Part shown: positions 35,087 through 45,800 of the stretch, piece by piece | Layout: the number at the start of each line of letters is the position of its first letter | How positions within the stretch are numbered: the stretch's first letter is position 1 | Source: Arthrobacter sp. H35-D1 | GTDB lineage: Bacteria; Actinomycetota; Actinomycetes; Actinomycetales; Micrococcaceae | Length of the DNA: 64,000 nucleotides | Reading direction: 5' to 3' | Assembly: GCF_030063185.1 (NCBI RefSeq) | Contig: NZ_JASISP010000002.1 | Span: 88,828 to 152,827 of the forward strand | Program-made: the position numbers and the translations under genes | Notes under the pieces: model-generated | What the model was told of the DNA's origin: nothing | The model's database searches: none | What the model saw: only the letters and a program-made list of their open reading frames with translations

Positions 35087-35127
35087 GCGTTTCCTCCCCC
35101 GGCTTCGCCGGCCGTTAATAGCGGTGG

Positions 35128-36669
35128 TTAATAGCGGTAGTAGGCGGGCTTGTACGGACCGGCAGGATCAAGGTCCAAGTAGGCCGCCTGGTGGTCGGTG
35201 AGCACCGTCAGCTCAACACCGAGGGCGTCCAGGTGCAGACGGGCCACCTTCTCATCCAGAATCTTCGGCAGCACGTACACGTCCTTGGCGTATTCGGGCT
35301 GCGTCTGGTCCTTCTTTGTGAAGATTTCAAGCTGCGCGATGACCTGGTTGGTGAAGGAGTTGCTCATGACGAAGGAGGGGTGGCCCGTGGCGTTGCCCAA
35401 GTTCAGCAGGCGGCCCTCGGACAGGACGATGATGGAGCGTTCGGCGCCCGTCCCGGCGTCGAACACCCACTCATGAACTTGCGCCTTGATCTCCACCTTC
35501 GCCACGCCGTCGACCCTTGCCAGGCCGGCCATGTCGATTTCATTGTCAAAGTGCCCAATGTTGCCCACGATGGCCTTGTTCTTCATCGTGAGCATGTCCG
35601 CTGCCATGATGATGTCCCTGCCGCCAGTGGCGGTGATGAAGATGTCGCCCTGCTCGAGGACGGAATCCAACCTGGCCACCTGGTAGCCGTCCATGGCGGC
35701 CTGCAGGGCGCAGATGGGGTCGATCTCGGTGATGATGACGCGGGCGCCTTGGCCGCGCAGTGCCTCGGCCGAGCCCTTGCCCACGTCGCCGTAACCGCAG
35801 ACGACGGCGACCTTCCCGCCGATGAGCACGTCGGTGGCGCGCATGATGCCGTCGGGGAGGGAGTGGCGGATGCCGTACTTGTTGTCGAACTTGGACTTGG
35901 TCACGGAGTCGTTGACGTTGATGGCGGGGAATAGCAGTTTGCCTTCGGCTGCCAGCTGGTACAGCCGGTGCACCCCGGTGGTGGTTTCCTCGGTGACACC
36001 GTGAATGCCCGCGGCAATGCGCGTCCACTTGTGCGGGTCTGCGGCGAGGGAGTCGCGCAGGAGCTGCAGGAAGACGGCGCCTTCCTCGGATTCGTCCTCC
36101 GCGGTGGCCGGGACTGCGCCGGCGCCTTCATAGGCGACGCCCTTATGAATAAGCATGGTGGCGTCGCCGCCGTCGTCAAGGATCATGTTGGGTCCCCGAC
36201 TCGAAGCCCCCTGGGAGGGCCCGGTGGAAAGTCCCCGGGAAGGCCCGTCGGGGTCCATATCGGCGCCGGGCCAGCTGAGAATCTGCTGGGTCGTCCACCA
36301 GTACTCTTCCAGGGTTTCGCCCTTCCAGGCGAAGACGGGCACGCCGGCGGGGTGCTCTGGTGTGCCACTCCCCACCACAATGGCTGCGGCAGCTTCATCC
36401 TGGGTGGAGAAAATATTGCAGGAAGCCCAGCGAACTTCTGCACCGAGCGCCGTCAGGGTTTCTATCAGGACGGCCGTCTGGACCGTCATGTGGAGCGAGC
36501 CGGCGATGCGGGCGCCCCGCAGCGGCTGGGTGGCAGCGTATTCGGCGCGCAAGCTCATCAGGCCCGGCATCTCAAATTCAGCTAGGCGGATCTGGTGGCG
36601 GCCGGCGGCGGCCAGGGAGATGTCGGCAACTTTGTAGTCGGACGGGGACAGGGTCGCTGATGCACTCAT
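35128..36669 (-). CDS. ahcY: Adenosylhomocysteinase
   Basis: S-adenosylhomocysteine hydrolase (513 aa), splitting SAH into homocysteine and adenosine in the methyl cycle. Family blocks: [57 protein letters not shown] (catalytic Lys/Asp and NAD contact), [15 protein letters not shown] (Rossmann) and the terminal KPAYYRY. An extra 20 residues, [20 protein letters not shown], sit between SWPGAD and GPNMILDD, where other members have few residues. ATG 36669 is chosen with AAGGAC 7 nt ahead. Upstream on the strand are Trm112 and DUF3499, downstream the MBL hydrolase. Confidence 0.93.
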   Translation of the reverse strand: MSASATLSPSDYKVADISLAAAGRHQIRLAEFEMPGLMSLRAEYAATQPLRGARIAGSLHMTVQTAVLIETLTALGAEVRWASCNIFSTQDEAAAAIVVGSGTPEHPAGVPVFAWKGETLEEYWWTTQQILSWPGADMDPDGPSRGLSTGPSQGASSRGPNMILDDGGDATMLIHKGVAYEGAGAVPATAEDESEEGAVFLQLLRDSLAADPHKWTRIAAGIHGVTEETTTGVHRLYQLAAEGKLLFPAINVNDSVTKSKFDNKYGIRHSLPDGIMRATDVLIGGKVAVVCGYGDVGKGSAEALRGQGARVIITEIDPICALQAAMDGYQVARLDSVLEQGDIFITATGGRDIIMAADMLTMKNKAIVGNIGHFDNEIDMAGLARVDGVAKVEIKAQVHEWVFDAGTGAERSIIVLSEGRLLNLGNATGHPSFVMSNSFTNQVIAQLEIFTKKDQTQPEYAKDVYVLPKILDEKVARLHLDALGVELTVLTDHQAAYLDLDPAGPYKPAYYRY

Positions 36670-36730
36670 GGGGAATGTCCTTGGATGTCGGGGCTGAAAC
36701 CGGGTGGCGCCCGGCAGGAAGCGGAGGGGC

Positions 36731-36910
36731 CTAGCCGGTGATTTGTTCCGGACGCAACAACAACACAATGCCTTCATCGACGGCGTAACGCAAGGGTCCG
36801 CCGTCGGGCCCGGCGTCCATGCTCACGAGCGCCTCGCCGTCTTGGACCAGCCTGGAGCCGGTCACGGGGCACCGCAGCACTGCCAGCAGGTTTTCACTAA
36901 TCTTCGCCAT
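36731..36910 (-). CDS. Trm112 family protein
   Basis: 59-aa protein: [20 protein letters not shown], then [16 protein letters not shown], typical of bacterial Trm112/YcaR-like zinc-ribbon proteins, though only one of the usual Cys residues remains. Eukaryotic and archaeal Trm112 activate methyltransferases; the bacterial role is unclear, but the place beside sahH is suggestive since methyltransferases produce SAH. AAAGGGAAGAG lies just before the ATG at 36910. Confidence 0.82.
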   Translation of the reverse strand: MAKISENLLAVLRCPVTGSRLVQDGEALVSMDAGPDGGPLRYAVDEGIVLLLRPEQITG

Positions 36911-36959
36911 GCTCTTCCCTTTCCCTCGAGTCCCCAAGTTGGGTCAAAATGCTGCGGAA

Positions 36960-37358
36960 TTAGTCGCGCAGCACGCGCAGGTGGCCACGCCTGCCGGCGG
37001 CGGGGCTGCTGCCGGGCACGGGGGCCGGCGGTTCAAGACTGCCCTGGAATTCGCGCCGTGCCGGATGCGAGTCCTTGGCGGGGTCGGCGTTGGCGGCCTC
37101 CCGCACGGCATCGGCCAACGCCAGCAGATCATCCGGGCCTGGTGCGGGCGGCTTGTCCGATCGGGCCAAATGGATCACTTCCCACCCTCGGGGGACGGTC
37201 AGCCTGGCCGAGTGCTTGGCACACAAATCGTAGCAATGGGGTTCGGCAAAAGTCGCCAGCGGACCCAAAACAGCCGTTGAATCCGCGTAGACATACGTCA
37301 AAGTCGCCACGGCCGCTTCACGGCAGGCTGATCTTGTGCATTGACGAAGGGTTCCCAC
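36960..37358 (-). CDS. DUF3499 family protein
   Basis: 132-aa actinobacterial protein: TLRQCTRSACREAAVATLTY at the N-terminus with a Cys pair, then CYDLCAKHSARLTVPRGWEV with a second Cys pair, so a small zinc-binding fold is likely. The second half is Pro/Ala-rich. GTG 37358 is preferred, as a TAGTCT box lies 8 nt ahead; TTG 37367 is in frame upstream. It is divergent from the metallopeptidase, an arrangement repeated across actinobacteria. Function unknown. Confidence 0.83.
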   Translation of the reverse strand: MGTLRQCTRSACREAAVATLTYVYADSTAVLGPLATFAEPHCYDLCAKHSARLTVPRGWEVIHLARSDKPPAPGPDDLLALADAVREAANADPAKDSHPARREFQGSLEPPAPVPGSSPAAGRRGHLRVLRD

Positions 37359-37425
37359 GATTCCCAAGACTACCCTTACGGACGCGATATTTCCCCTTGG
37401 CTGGCCCCGGGCCTACAGTGAATTG

Positions 37426-37968
37426 ATGGAGAACAAGTCCGGAAACAGCCTTCCTTCGCTCATCATTGCTTTGCATCCGGCGATTTCGGATGAAGAGAAG
37501 GACGTGCTGACACCTTCGCGCCAGTTCTGGGACCGGCACCGAGACAGGCATGGACGCGGGATGCGCGGACCCCTTTTGCCGGCATCGCTGCCGGCGTTCC
37601 GGACTCGAAGCGAGAAGTTCGAGGAACTGGTGGTGGATTCGGCCGAGCGGCTGCGCGAACTGTGGCCCGAAGCGCTCGCCCGCGCCGAATACCTGGTGGA
37701 GGAAGTCCCGGGGCAGCTGGAGGACCTCATCGCCTCCGGCGGACCAGCCCCCTTGGGCAAGTTCAGCCAGGCAGTTGCGGCCACAGCAGACTCACCGGCA
37801 CAAGCGCCCGTCATCGCCATCTACCGGCACCCGGTGGAGGACTTGTGCGACACGGCAGGACAGGTGCGTGAGCTGGTGCACGAAGTCATGATTGAACAAG
37901 TGGCCGGGCTGCTCAACATGGATCCGGAAGCGATCGATCCCTTGTTTCGCCGCTTTCGCGGTTACTAG
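37426..37968 (+). CDS. Metallopeptidase family protein (zincin-like)
   Basis: 180-aa protein with HEVMIEQVAGLLNMDPEAID, an atypical HExxxEx zincin-like helix found in the actinobacterial group that is always next to DUF3499. The preceding block EDLCDTAGQVRELV is also conserved. TACAGT at 37414-37419 lies 6 nt ahead of ATG 37426 with no ribosome site, supporting this start (the frame extends one codon further to TTG 37423). Proteolytic activity is not established for the family. Confidence 0.82.
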   Translation: MENKSGNSLPSLIIALHPAISDEEKDVLTPSRQFWDRHRDRHGRGMRGPLLPASLPAFRTRSEKFEELVVDSAERLRELWPEALARAEYLVEEVPGQLEDLIASGGPAPLGKFSQAVAATADSPAQAPVIAIYRHPVEDLCDTAGQVRELVHEVMIEQVAGLLNMDPEAIDPLFRRFRGY

Positions 37969-38138
37969 CCGAGCATTTCCAGGGTTGCTGGTTGCAGAGG
38001 TTGGTGGCACTCCTTTCACATCCCGACGGCGATTGGGCCCGTCCCGATCGGCTATTGCGCCTTTCATGGCGGGTGGTTAGACCCGCCTGAACGGTGCTGG
38101 AACTCGTAGAATTTATCGCATCTATGTACGTGTATCTA

Positions 38139-38167
38139 TTGCAGTAGTGTAACGGTGGGGGTATTAT
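38139..38167 (+). promoter_or_regulatory. Sigma-70-type promoter of the DUF222/HNH gene
   Basis: TTGCAG (38139-38144) and TATTAT (38162-38167) are separated by 17 bp, and the ATG at 38174 is 6 nt further on, where transcription should begin. This predicts a leaderless mRNA. The -35/-10 match is the best in the window. Confidence 0.7.
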
Positions 38168-38173
38168 GGGGGT

Positions 38174-40714
38174 ATGAGTAGTCGGGAGGAGTTCCCCGGG
38201 GACCGGGGCTTTGCAGCCACAGCGGATGTGGCTGCACTGCTTGGTGCGATCACTCTTCCTTCCATTGAACCCTTTGGCCCTGACACTGCGGCACTGGCAG
38301 GCCTGCCGGCGTTCATTGCGTTTCCTCCCCCGGTTCCCGAGCCGCCCTCGCGGGTGGGGGTCGCCCGGGCCGTGTACGACGCCGGAATCGAGGCGTTGGC
38401 TGTGTTGAAGCGCCTCGAAGACGCCACCGCGGCCTGCAAAGCAGAACTCGTCGCCCGGATCATCGCAGCAGCGAACGTCGAGGGCACCGCGGTGGGTCTT
38501 GATTCCTGGCAGGCAGGAATCGCCGAAGCCAGTGCCTGCACCGACATCGCCTTGACCCTGTGTCTTCCCGAACGCACTGTCACCGCGCTGGCGCACCACA
38601 GCACCGCCCTGACCACCACCCACCGACACACCCTGGCCGCATTGCACGCCGGGGTGCTCTCCTACCGGCACGCGGGGCTGATCGTGGATGAATGCAACAC
38701 CCTGGCCGAAACCCCGACCATCACCGCCGAACAGATCACCGTCTTTGAACAACGCCTGCTACGCCTAGCCCCGGGCACCACAGCCTCCGGGTTCGCCTCC
38801 AAAGCCCGCCGCGCCCGGGAAAGCACCCACCCAGAAACCAGGGCCACCGCCACCCGCCAGGCCTACCGGCACCGGGCCATGACCCTGGACCCCGGACGCG
38901 ACGGAATGTCCTGGCTCACCCTGCACATCCCCACCATCAGCGCCGAAGCCATCTGGGTCCACGCCACCCGCACAGCACGCACCATCAAACACAACAACAC
39001 CACCGGACCAGGAAACAACAACGACGGCAACGGCAGCAAGACTGCCGACAACAACCGCAGCGCCAGCAACAAGAGTGCCAGCGGGGAACACCGCACCCTG
39101 GCACAACTACGCGTCGACGTCGCCACCACCCTCCTCCTCAACCAACAACCCCTCCCCACCCCAGCCAGCAACACCAGCCACAATGGCAACGCTGGTGCCA
39201 ATGGCCACGGCGGCGCTGGTGCCAACGGCAACGCTGGTGCCGGGCAGAACCACTCAGGAAGCAATGCTGGCCACGGTGACGCCAGCACTGGCGGCATGGG
39301 CAGCCACAGCAACGATGGGGATGGTTCAGAGCCCCCGAACCAAGCCGGCGACGTCCCGTTCGGTGCGAACTCCGCTTTCGGAGTCTCACTCATCGAAGAA
39401 GCACCCCCATGGGCACACCGCAACCCCACAAACGACACCGACGACACAGTCGCTCCCGACGCCGACAACGCCGACAGTACAAAATCCGCTGACAACAAAA
39501 CCAGCAAAGCCAGCACCGACACCACCGACCGCCCGGACAGTGCAGGAGCCGCAAGCGCTAGCGACAACGAAGGTGCCGCCACCGGCAAAAGTGGTCCTGG
39601 CAAGAGCAAGGCTAATGAAACCACCACCGATGGTGCTACAGGGTCCGCGACCAGCGGTAGCAAGGGCAAAACGACCGGTACTGGCATGACCAGCGACGAA
39701 AGCCCCAACAAAACCCGTAGCGCAAACCCCACAGAAGCTATTGCCAGCGGAAACACCACCGCCAGCGGAAAGGCGACGGGAAGCAGCGCCGGGGCCAGCC
39801 AGGGCGCCGTCCCCGATGCGGCGGACCACCCTGCGGGTACGGAGGCCGATCCGGGTGAGCGGCCCGAGGCCGGGGTGGAAGACGTGCCCGTGGTCGGGGA
39901 ACTCCTCAGCGATGGATCAGGCTACGTTGACGGGGTCGTGGACGGAATCCCGGAACATCCCGAACAGGACTACCTCGACCAACTCGAAGCAATCCGAACC
40001 CACCACACCATCACCGACCCTCCCATGCCCAAAGCCCTGGTCTTGGTCACCGTGCCGTTCCTGTCCGCGTTGAACATCACCGATGAACCAGGCGAACTCG
40101 TCGGTACCGGCCCCGTCCCAGCCCCGATCGCCCGGAAACTCCTCGCCAACTCCACCACGTTCCTGCGCGTACTCACCGACCCCGTCACCGATGAGCCCTT
40201 GGCAATGAACCCCACCCGGTACACGCTGCGCGAAACCGAAAAAGCTGTCCTGCGCGCCCTCGCCGGAGGCTGTTATGTCCCCAACTGCCCCAACCCCGTC
40301 ATGGACACCGACACCGACCACCTGAAAGCATTCGAACACGGCGGGGAAACCACCTTGGCCAACCAACGACCCGCCTGCAAGCGCCACCACCACCTCAAAC
40401 ACTTCTCAGACGACAAAGACAAACACGGGAACTACCGCCGCGAACACGACCCCCAACGCACCACGATCCGCCTCCGCGGCTGGAAACCCCTGCCCGCCAA
40501 CGACGGCACCACCGCCTGGCTCAGCCCCTCCGGCACATACCACCCACCCCAATACCAGGAACCCCGACCACCAGCCTTCCCCAAATGGCTCAAGAAAAAA
40601 CTCAACAACGCCCTCAACACCAACCTCCACACCACCGCACCCACCACCAACCCCACCCACACAAGCCCACTAGAACAATTCCTCATCACCTACACCCGCA
40701 AACACCACAAATAG
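38174..40714 (+). CDS. DUF222 / 13E12-type HNH endonuclease-like protein
   Basis: 846-aa protein. An N-terminal DUF222 domain (about residues 50-280; ALAALHAGVLSYRHAGLIVD, ATRQAYRHRAMTLDPGRDGM) is followed by a 300-residue hydrophilic linker of Asn/Gly/Thr/Ser/Asp repeats and a C-terminal HNH domain near residues 700-745 (CYVPNCPNPVMDTDTDHLKA, then LANQRPACKRHHHLKH). The Cys pair, Asp-His and final His-His fit HNH nucleases. Members occur in many copies in actinobacteria as 13E12 repeats and may be mobile. The linker is far longer than usual and its codon use is A/C-biased. Activity has not been shown for the family. Confidence 0.85.
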   Translation: MSSREEFPGDRGFAATADVAALLGAITLPSIEPFGPDTAALAGLPAFIAFPPPVPEPPSRVGVARAVYDAGIEALAVLKRLEDATAACKAELVARIIAAANVEGTAVGLDSWQAGIAEASACTDIALTLCLPERTVTALAHHSTALTTTHRHTLAALHAGVLSYRHAGLIVDECNTLAETPTITAEQITVFEQRLLRLAPGTTASGFASKARRARESTHPETRATATRQAYRHRAMTLDPGRDGMSWLTLHIPTISAEAIWVHATRTARTIKHNNTTGPGNNNDGNGSKTADNNRSASNKSASGEHRTLAQLRVDVATTLLLNQQPLPTPASNTSHNGNAGANGHGGAGANGNAGAGQNHSGSNAGHGDASTGGMGSHSNDGDGSEPPNQAGDVPFGANSAFGVSLIEEAPPWAHRNPTNDTDDTVAPDADNADSTKSADNKTSKASTDTTDRPDSAGAASASDNEGAATGKSGPGKSKANETTTDGATGSATSGSKGKTTGTGMTSDESPNKTRSANPTEAIASGNTTASGKATGSSAGASQGAVPDAADHPAGTEADPGERPEAGVEDVPVVGELLSDGSGYVDGVVDGIPEHPEQDYLDQLEAIRTHHTITDPPMPKALVLVTVPFLSALNITDEPGELVGTGPVPAPIARKLLANSTTFLRVLTDPVTDEPLAMNPTRYTLRETEKAVLRALAGGCYVPNCPNPVMDTDTDHLKAFEHGGETTLANQRPACKRHHHLKHFSDDKDKHGNYRREHDPQRTTIRLRGWKPLPANDGTTAWLSPSGTYHPPQYQEPRPPAFPKWLKKKLNNALNTNLHTTAPTTNPTHTSPLEQFLITYTRKHHK

Positions 40715-41027
40715 AGCCATCGAACAGCCAACGCAGCGATGACGCGATGGCGCAATGGCGCAATGGCGCGATGAGACCACGCAGTACTGGTGGGAAAAGT
40801 TCAGACGGTAGGTAGCCGGATTCATGTGAATCCCATGCGCGATATACGCCAAATAGCCCACCGCCGGTGAAACCGAACAGGCTTGAAACTCGGCGGTCTA
40901 CCTAGTTGGGAGTCTGGTCCCTTATCCGGTTGCCGCAACATGCGAGGGACCATTACAACGGCACGCCCCCAACTGCTGAGCTCCGCTACCAACTGCCAGG
41001 GGTCACCAGCCCCTCGGAAATAGTTGG
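40715..41027. other. Convergent gap with 8-bp tandem repeats
   Basis: No gene. Close to the HNH stop, ATGGCGCA-type 8-bp units repeat three to four times (about 40739-40770). A further 250 bp before the DUF5719 stop shows no clear terminator. Confidence 0.55.
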
Positions 41028-42860
41028 CTAGTAACCGGTGATGATGTTGATCGCGTGGGCGCCGGACGCGGTTCCGACAATCGGCAACACGGCAATATTG
41101 GCGGAGTCGCCTGTGTCCAACAATTGAGTACCGAAGGTGGGCGCTCCGGCCACTGAGACCACGACTGCTGTTGTTCCGGAACCCAGCAGGGAGGCAGGAT
41201 CCACCGTCGCCGTCTTGCCGGCCTTGAGTTGGACATCCTTGCCGGCACCGAGCACCCCGCCAGTGGAGATGGGCACGAGCGTGACCGTCGACTCTCCCTC
41301 GGGCGCACTAAACACCAAGGTGGAGCTGACTTCCTGTGGCAATGACACCAAGTGCGTGTTGCCGAGGCGTGCGGCGGACGGCGCCAGCGCCAAGTCCACG
41401 GCTTCGCCGGGCTTGGTGAAGTTCACAATCTGCACACCCGCCGTGACGGGGGCATCTGCGTTGATGCTGAGTGAATATGTGCCCTTGGGCAAGCCAGCCA
41501 AGGAGAAGTTGGAGACCTTGCCCGCCGCAGCCGTGAACACTCCGCCGTTGGGCAGCGCAACCTGGCCTTCGGGACCATGGGCCTTCACTTCAACCACCGA
41601 GTCTCCGGCGCCAGGAACCGTCACCACAAGAGTCGGTGCAGCGTCCTTGTACCCACTCTGGGCCGAGATTTTCGCTGCCGCGCCGGGTGCCTGAACACGC
41701 ACACCCGGGATCGAAAGCTTGGACGCCGGATTTTGGACAGGAGACAAGTAGTCGACTCCGCCCGGCGTCAACCCACGCAGCACGGATTGCTGAATGACGG
41801 CGCTGACCGCCCCTCCGGTGCTCTTGAGGTGGATGCTGAGCAGTTCCTGATCCGGAGCGAGGCCGGCAAGCACCACTGTCCGCACGGTACCAGGGGCAAC
41901 CACGAGGTCCTTGCCGCCTGGGGCCGCAACTGGACCAGCGTCGCCGAACAGTTCCAGCGAAACAGACGCCGGGCTCGGGGAAGAATTGGAAATCGCGAGC
42001 AGGGCCGTCCTACCGACAGACGTGCTGGCCCCTGAGAGCCAAAGTTCGCTCGAGGGACGCTGACAGTTCGCTGCGGCCAAGCCGGCCAGATCGCCATCGT
42101 TCGCGGCGACCACGACGGAACCGGATCCCTGCGGCATTTGCTCCCCGAGCGGCTGCATGCGCAACACCGAAGGTGCAGCGACCGCCTTTCCATCCACGAC
42201 GCCGGCACGCGCTTTGGGTGCTCCCGGCAACTTCGTGGACTTTGACGTAGGCGTACCTTCCTCTGCCACTGTGAACAACGGAGTGAATTTGCCATCAAGC
42301 GTCTGGACGGCCGCCCCGGGCAACTCCCCGGTGGAACCACTGAGCACCACGGCGTTGAGCTGGGAGGTCGTTTTTGAGGAGTTTGCCGAGAACTCGGGAT
42401 CCGCGCCAGCGGAAGATCCTGCCAGCAATTGGGTGGGGCCCTGGCAATTGGCCAAGGACTCACCCACCGGAAGCGGGTGTGGAACCAGAGAGATTTCCGC
42501 AGTGGCATCTACGCCGGGATACAGGCTGGCGGCACCCACCGCCGCCACGGCCACCGCGAGGGCGGCCGCACCGGCCAGGACAACAGGCCAGCGACGGCGG
42601 GTCCGCGCACGCCGGGAAGCCTTGGCTGGCTTGCCTGCCTTGGCCGGTTTAGCTGCCTTACCTACCTTGTCTGCTGGCAGTGGCGTTTCCTCGGCAGCAG
42701 TTTTGGCGGCTTTCGGTGCCGGTGCGCTGGCAGCAGTTTTGTCGGCAGCAGTGTCGGCAGCAGTTTTGTCGGCAGCAGTTTTGTCGGACTGTGCTTCCAC
42801 GGGCTTGGATACCGGAAGATTATCTTCCGCATTGTCATTGATCTCAGGCACTTCTACCAA
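41028..42860 (-). CDS. DUF5719 family protein
   Basis: 610-aa membrane-anchored, mostly extracytoplasmic protein. The cytoplasmic N-terminus is Lys/Ala-rich with 15-bp tandems (about 42720-42790) encoding DKTAA repeats, then a basic stop-transfer (RRARTRRRWP), a membrane helix and a long beta-rich domain (VVAPGTVRTVVLAGLAPDQE) typical of DUF5719. It always follows the giant GT2 protein in actinobacteria; here its start overlaps that gene's end by 17 bp. Function unknown; glycan export or display is inferred from the neighbour. Confidence 0.83.
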   Translation of the reverse strand: MVEVPEINDNAEDNLPVSKPVEAQSDKTAADKTAADTAADKTAASAPAPKAAKTAAEETPLPADKVGKAAKPAKAGKPAKASRRARTRRRWPVVLAGAAALAVAVAAVGAASLYPGVDATAEISLVPHPLPVGESLANCQGPTQLLAGSSAGADPEFSANSSKTTSQLNAVVLSGSTGELPGAAVQTLDGKFTPLFTVAEEGTPTSKSTKLPGAPKARAGVVDGKAVAAPSVLRMQPLGEQMPQGSGSVVVAANDGDLAGLAAANCQRPSSELWLSGASTSVGRTALLAISNSSPSPASVSLELFGDAGPVAAPGGKDLVVAPGTVRTVVLAGLAPDQELLSIHLKSTGGAVSAVIQQSVLRGLTPGGVDYLSPVQNPASKLSIPGVRVQAPGAAAKISAQSGYKDAAPTLVVTVPGAGDSVVEVKAHGPEGQVALPNGGVFTAAAGKVSNFSLAGLPKGTYSLSINADAPVTAGVQIVNFTKPGEAVDLALAPSAARLGNTHLVSLPQEVSSTLVFSAPEGESTVTLVPISTGGVLGAGKDVQLKAGKTATVDPASLLGSGTTAVVVSVAGAPTFGTQLLDTGDSANIAVLPIVGTASGAHAINIITGY

Positions 42861-45800
42861 CCTTTTGCAATGATGCTTCGTCCCTGTAAGCCCCGGTGCG
42901 GCCCCTTCGCGCCCGGACCGGCAGGGCCAGCAGAACTGTCAGCCCGAACAAGATCAACTGGACCAAGCCCAGTACGGTGTTCAGCGGATGTACATAACGA
43001 ATTTCAAGTTTGCCGCCAGCTGCAGGCAGCTCAAAAGTCTGGGTCCAGCCCGAACTGACTGCCTTCAACGGCGTGCCGTCAAGCCAAGCCTTCCAGCCAG
43101 CGTCCGAGCGCTCGGCCAGCTCCACGCTGCGTCCGTCGGCACCTTCGCCAATCATGGTGTCAACGTCTTGCCCCTGTGAGTCCACCGGCGCCACGCTGTT
43201 GCCCTTGGCATCGACAATGCGGACACGATTGACCACGTCGCTGAGGCCCTCGCCGGCATAGTTGGGCTTCACCCGCCACAGCCAGCCTGATTCGGTGGGC
43301 CCCACGGTGTCTAGGCCGGGCACTGCCTCAAGCTCCCCTGCCAACAACTCGGCTGCCGTGTCGCCTTGGCGCAGCACTACAAAGCCCACACCAAGATCCA
43401 CCAGCCCGGGCCGCGGATCAATGCCCGATTTGGACAGCATGGCGGCCACGCTGTCCTGCAACGCCACCGTGGCGGGGTCGGCCTCAAGCAGGGTTTCGGA
43501 ACCGGGTGCCCCCGTGATGCGTGCCGCGGCGGCAATACCGGAAGTGGCATCCAGCGTGGTGCCGGCGCCTTGCATGAGCGTCGCGTGCACACCGCCGTCG
43601 GGCATCACGGCCAAGACGATGGTGCGGCTGGCTTCGGGTCCTGCACCGCGGTCGGCTGCGGTCGCGGGAATGGTTCCGGCCGTGACAGCCTGCGGCAGGA
43701 ACGCACCAGTCAAGGCAGGTCCCTGCTGATTGGTGGAGAGCTGCTGTGCACCCCACAAGCCCAGGCTTGCCAACGGAGCGGCAACCAGCACCACGGACAT
43801 CGTGATTGCCATGGTGCGGGCCACTCTGTGCCGCTGCCGGCCCGCACTGTCTCGGATCTTGGGTTGCGGGCTGTAAGCGCGGCGGTACACGGCATCGAAT
43901 CCGAGCAACGCCGCTCCGAGCAGGGCAAAGAAAGCCAGCGAAAGCGCTGGGCCGCTGAAAGGAGTCACGAGTGTCGCGCCATCGAACGCCACGGCAATGA
44001 ATTTCCCTGCATAGGTGGCAGCCAAGGCCAACAGGGCCACCAGCCAAAGCGCTCGGACGGTGCCGGCTCGACGCAGCGGAAGCACTAGCGCTGCCGCTGC
44101 TGCCAGCACCACGGGGGCTCCAATGAAGATCGCCACCACCCACAACCACCATGACGGTGAAGTAAAGGCACCCAATCCGGACAGTTCCCCGGCGGCCCCC
44201 AGCTGTTCGGGGAAGCCCAGCAGCTGCTGCCACAGCGGGCCTGGATGTGAGGCCAGCGGCAGGCCCGGATCAGCCAGCAGGGCCCGGGGGTTGGCCCAGA
44301 CAGACCAGGCAAAGGGCAGAAACAGTGCAACCGGCGGCACCAGCGCCCACCAGATGGTCTTGCCTCGTCGGCCCATGAAAACGGCCGTGAACAAGATGCC
44401 GACCACCGCGACGGGCAGCAGGCTCGGCGCAGCAGCCGTCACGGCGGCAAGAGCCAGTCCGGCGGCGGCAGCGGCCGTCCACGACGGATTGCCGTCAACT
44501 CCGGTGCGGCCAAGCTTCGCGATGGAAGTTGTGGTGGAACCGGCCACGGCGCCGGGCACCGGAACGCTTCGTTGCTCAGGGCCCACTGCCGCGCCCACGG
44601 CACGGATCAGGCCCAACATGACGAGCGGAAGCAGCACATGGACCAGCAGGGCACCCACACGCCCCTGCCCCATCGCTGCGAGCAGCATGGGCGCGCCAGC
44701 CCACGCCAGACCTGCCACAACGCGGATCCAGCGCCGCCGGCTCAGCGCACCGGCGGCCAGCCAAGCGGTGAAGCCGGACAACGGAAGTGCCAGCAGCATC
44801 AGCCAGAGCACTGACTGTGAGCCGTTGCCGCCCAGTGCGCTGAGCGCCGCCAAAACTACATTGAAGGGATTGCCGTGCCCGGGCAAGCCGGAGCCAAGGG
44901 AAACCCACCAGTCGGTGGCATGCTGCCACACGCTGCCCAGTTCCGCAGAGACGGGAAGCAGCGCGCCGCCTGCCAGTGCAGGCACGCCCAGGAAGCGGGA
45001 AAGGGCAAAAAGCGAGAAAACGCTCAGCAGGACGGCCAACGCCAGGGCGCTGACGATCGGGGCCGTTTTGAGGGCGGCCAACGGGGCCACGCTCTCTTGG
45101 TGTGTTTCGCCTGTGGGCTCAACGATTGCGGGACCACCCAGGATTTCCTGCGGCAGTTCCTCATCGGGGCCAATGGTCTCCCGCAGGATCTTCAGCTGGT
45201 CCCGCACGGCACGGTTTTCCACGAGCACGCCCTTGTGGACCGACCGGGGTTTCCTCCGCTGGGCGGCGAGCGCCTTCCGGCTCCGGTGCAAGGAGCCCGG
45301 GCGCACCAGCCCCGCACATGTTGCGGCGAACATGCGCACGGCATGGCCAGGCGCCTTCAGGACAAATCCTGCGGCAAGCCAATAGATGGCGGCCAGGAAA
45401 GTGCCTATGGCTTGGAATGGAACGGCCCAGGCAGGGGCATGCTTGAGCCGCATGAAAATCGCGGCTTTTCGGGCAGCCACGGCGGAGCCCATGCCGTGGG
45501 GCCTGTGCACCACGTGGAACATGCGGGCGTCGGGAACCACCAGCACCCGGTCCCCGGCCAAGCGGACACGGGCACAAAAGTCTAGATCGTCACCGGTTCC
45601 GGGCAGTGCCGGGTCAAAGCCGTCAAGTTTTTCAAAAACATCGCGTCGCACAAGCATGCCGGCCGAGTTCACGGCAAACACGTCCGACCTGCTGTCGTAC
45701 TGGCCCTGGTCCTGTTCGTCGAGGCCGATCAGGACGAAACGATCAAACCACTTGTTGGCCCACAGCCCAACGTCTACAAGGCGCCGGTGGTTGTCCCAGT

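Noticed and set aside
34106..35131. Plus-strand frame with many RDQRDQ repeats
   Set aside because: It is the complement of the LVP array in the MBL gene; the minus-strand protein has clear zinc motifs.
36670..36730. SAH riboswitch upstream of sahH
   Set aside because: Only about 60 bp separate sahH from the Trm112 gene, and no pseudoknot-like pairing was seen.
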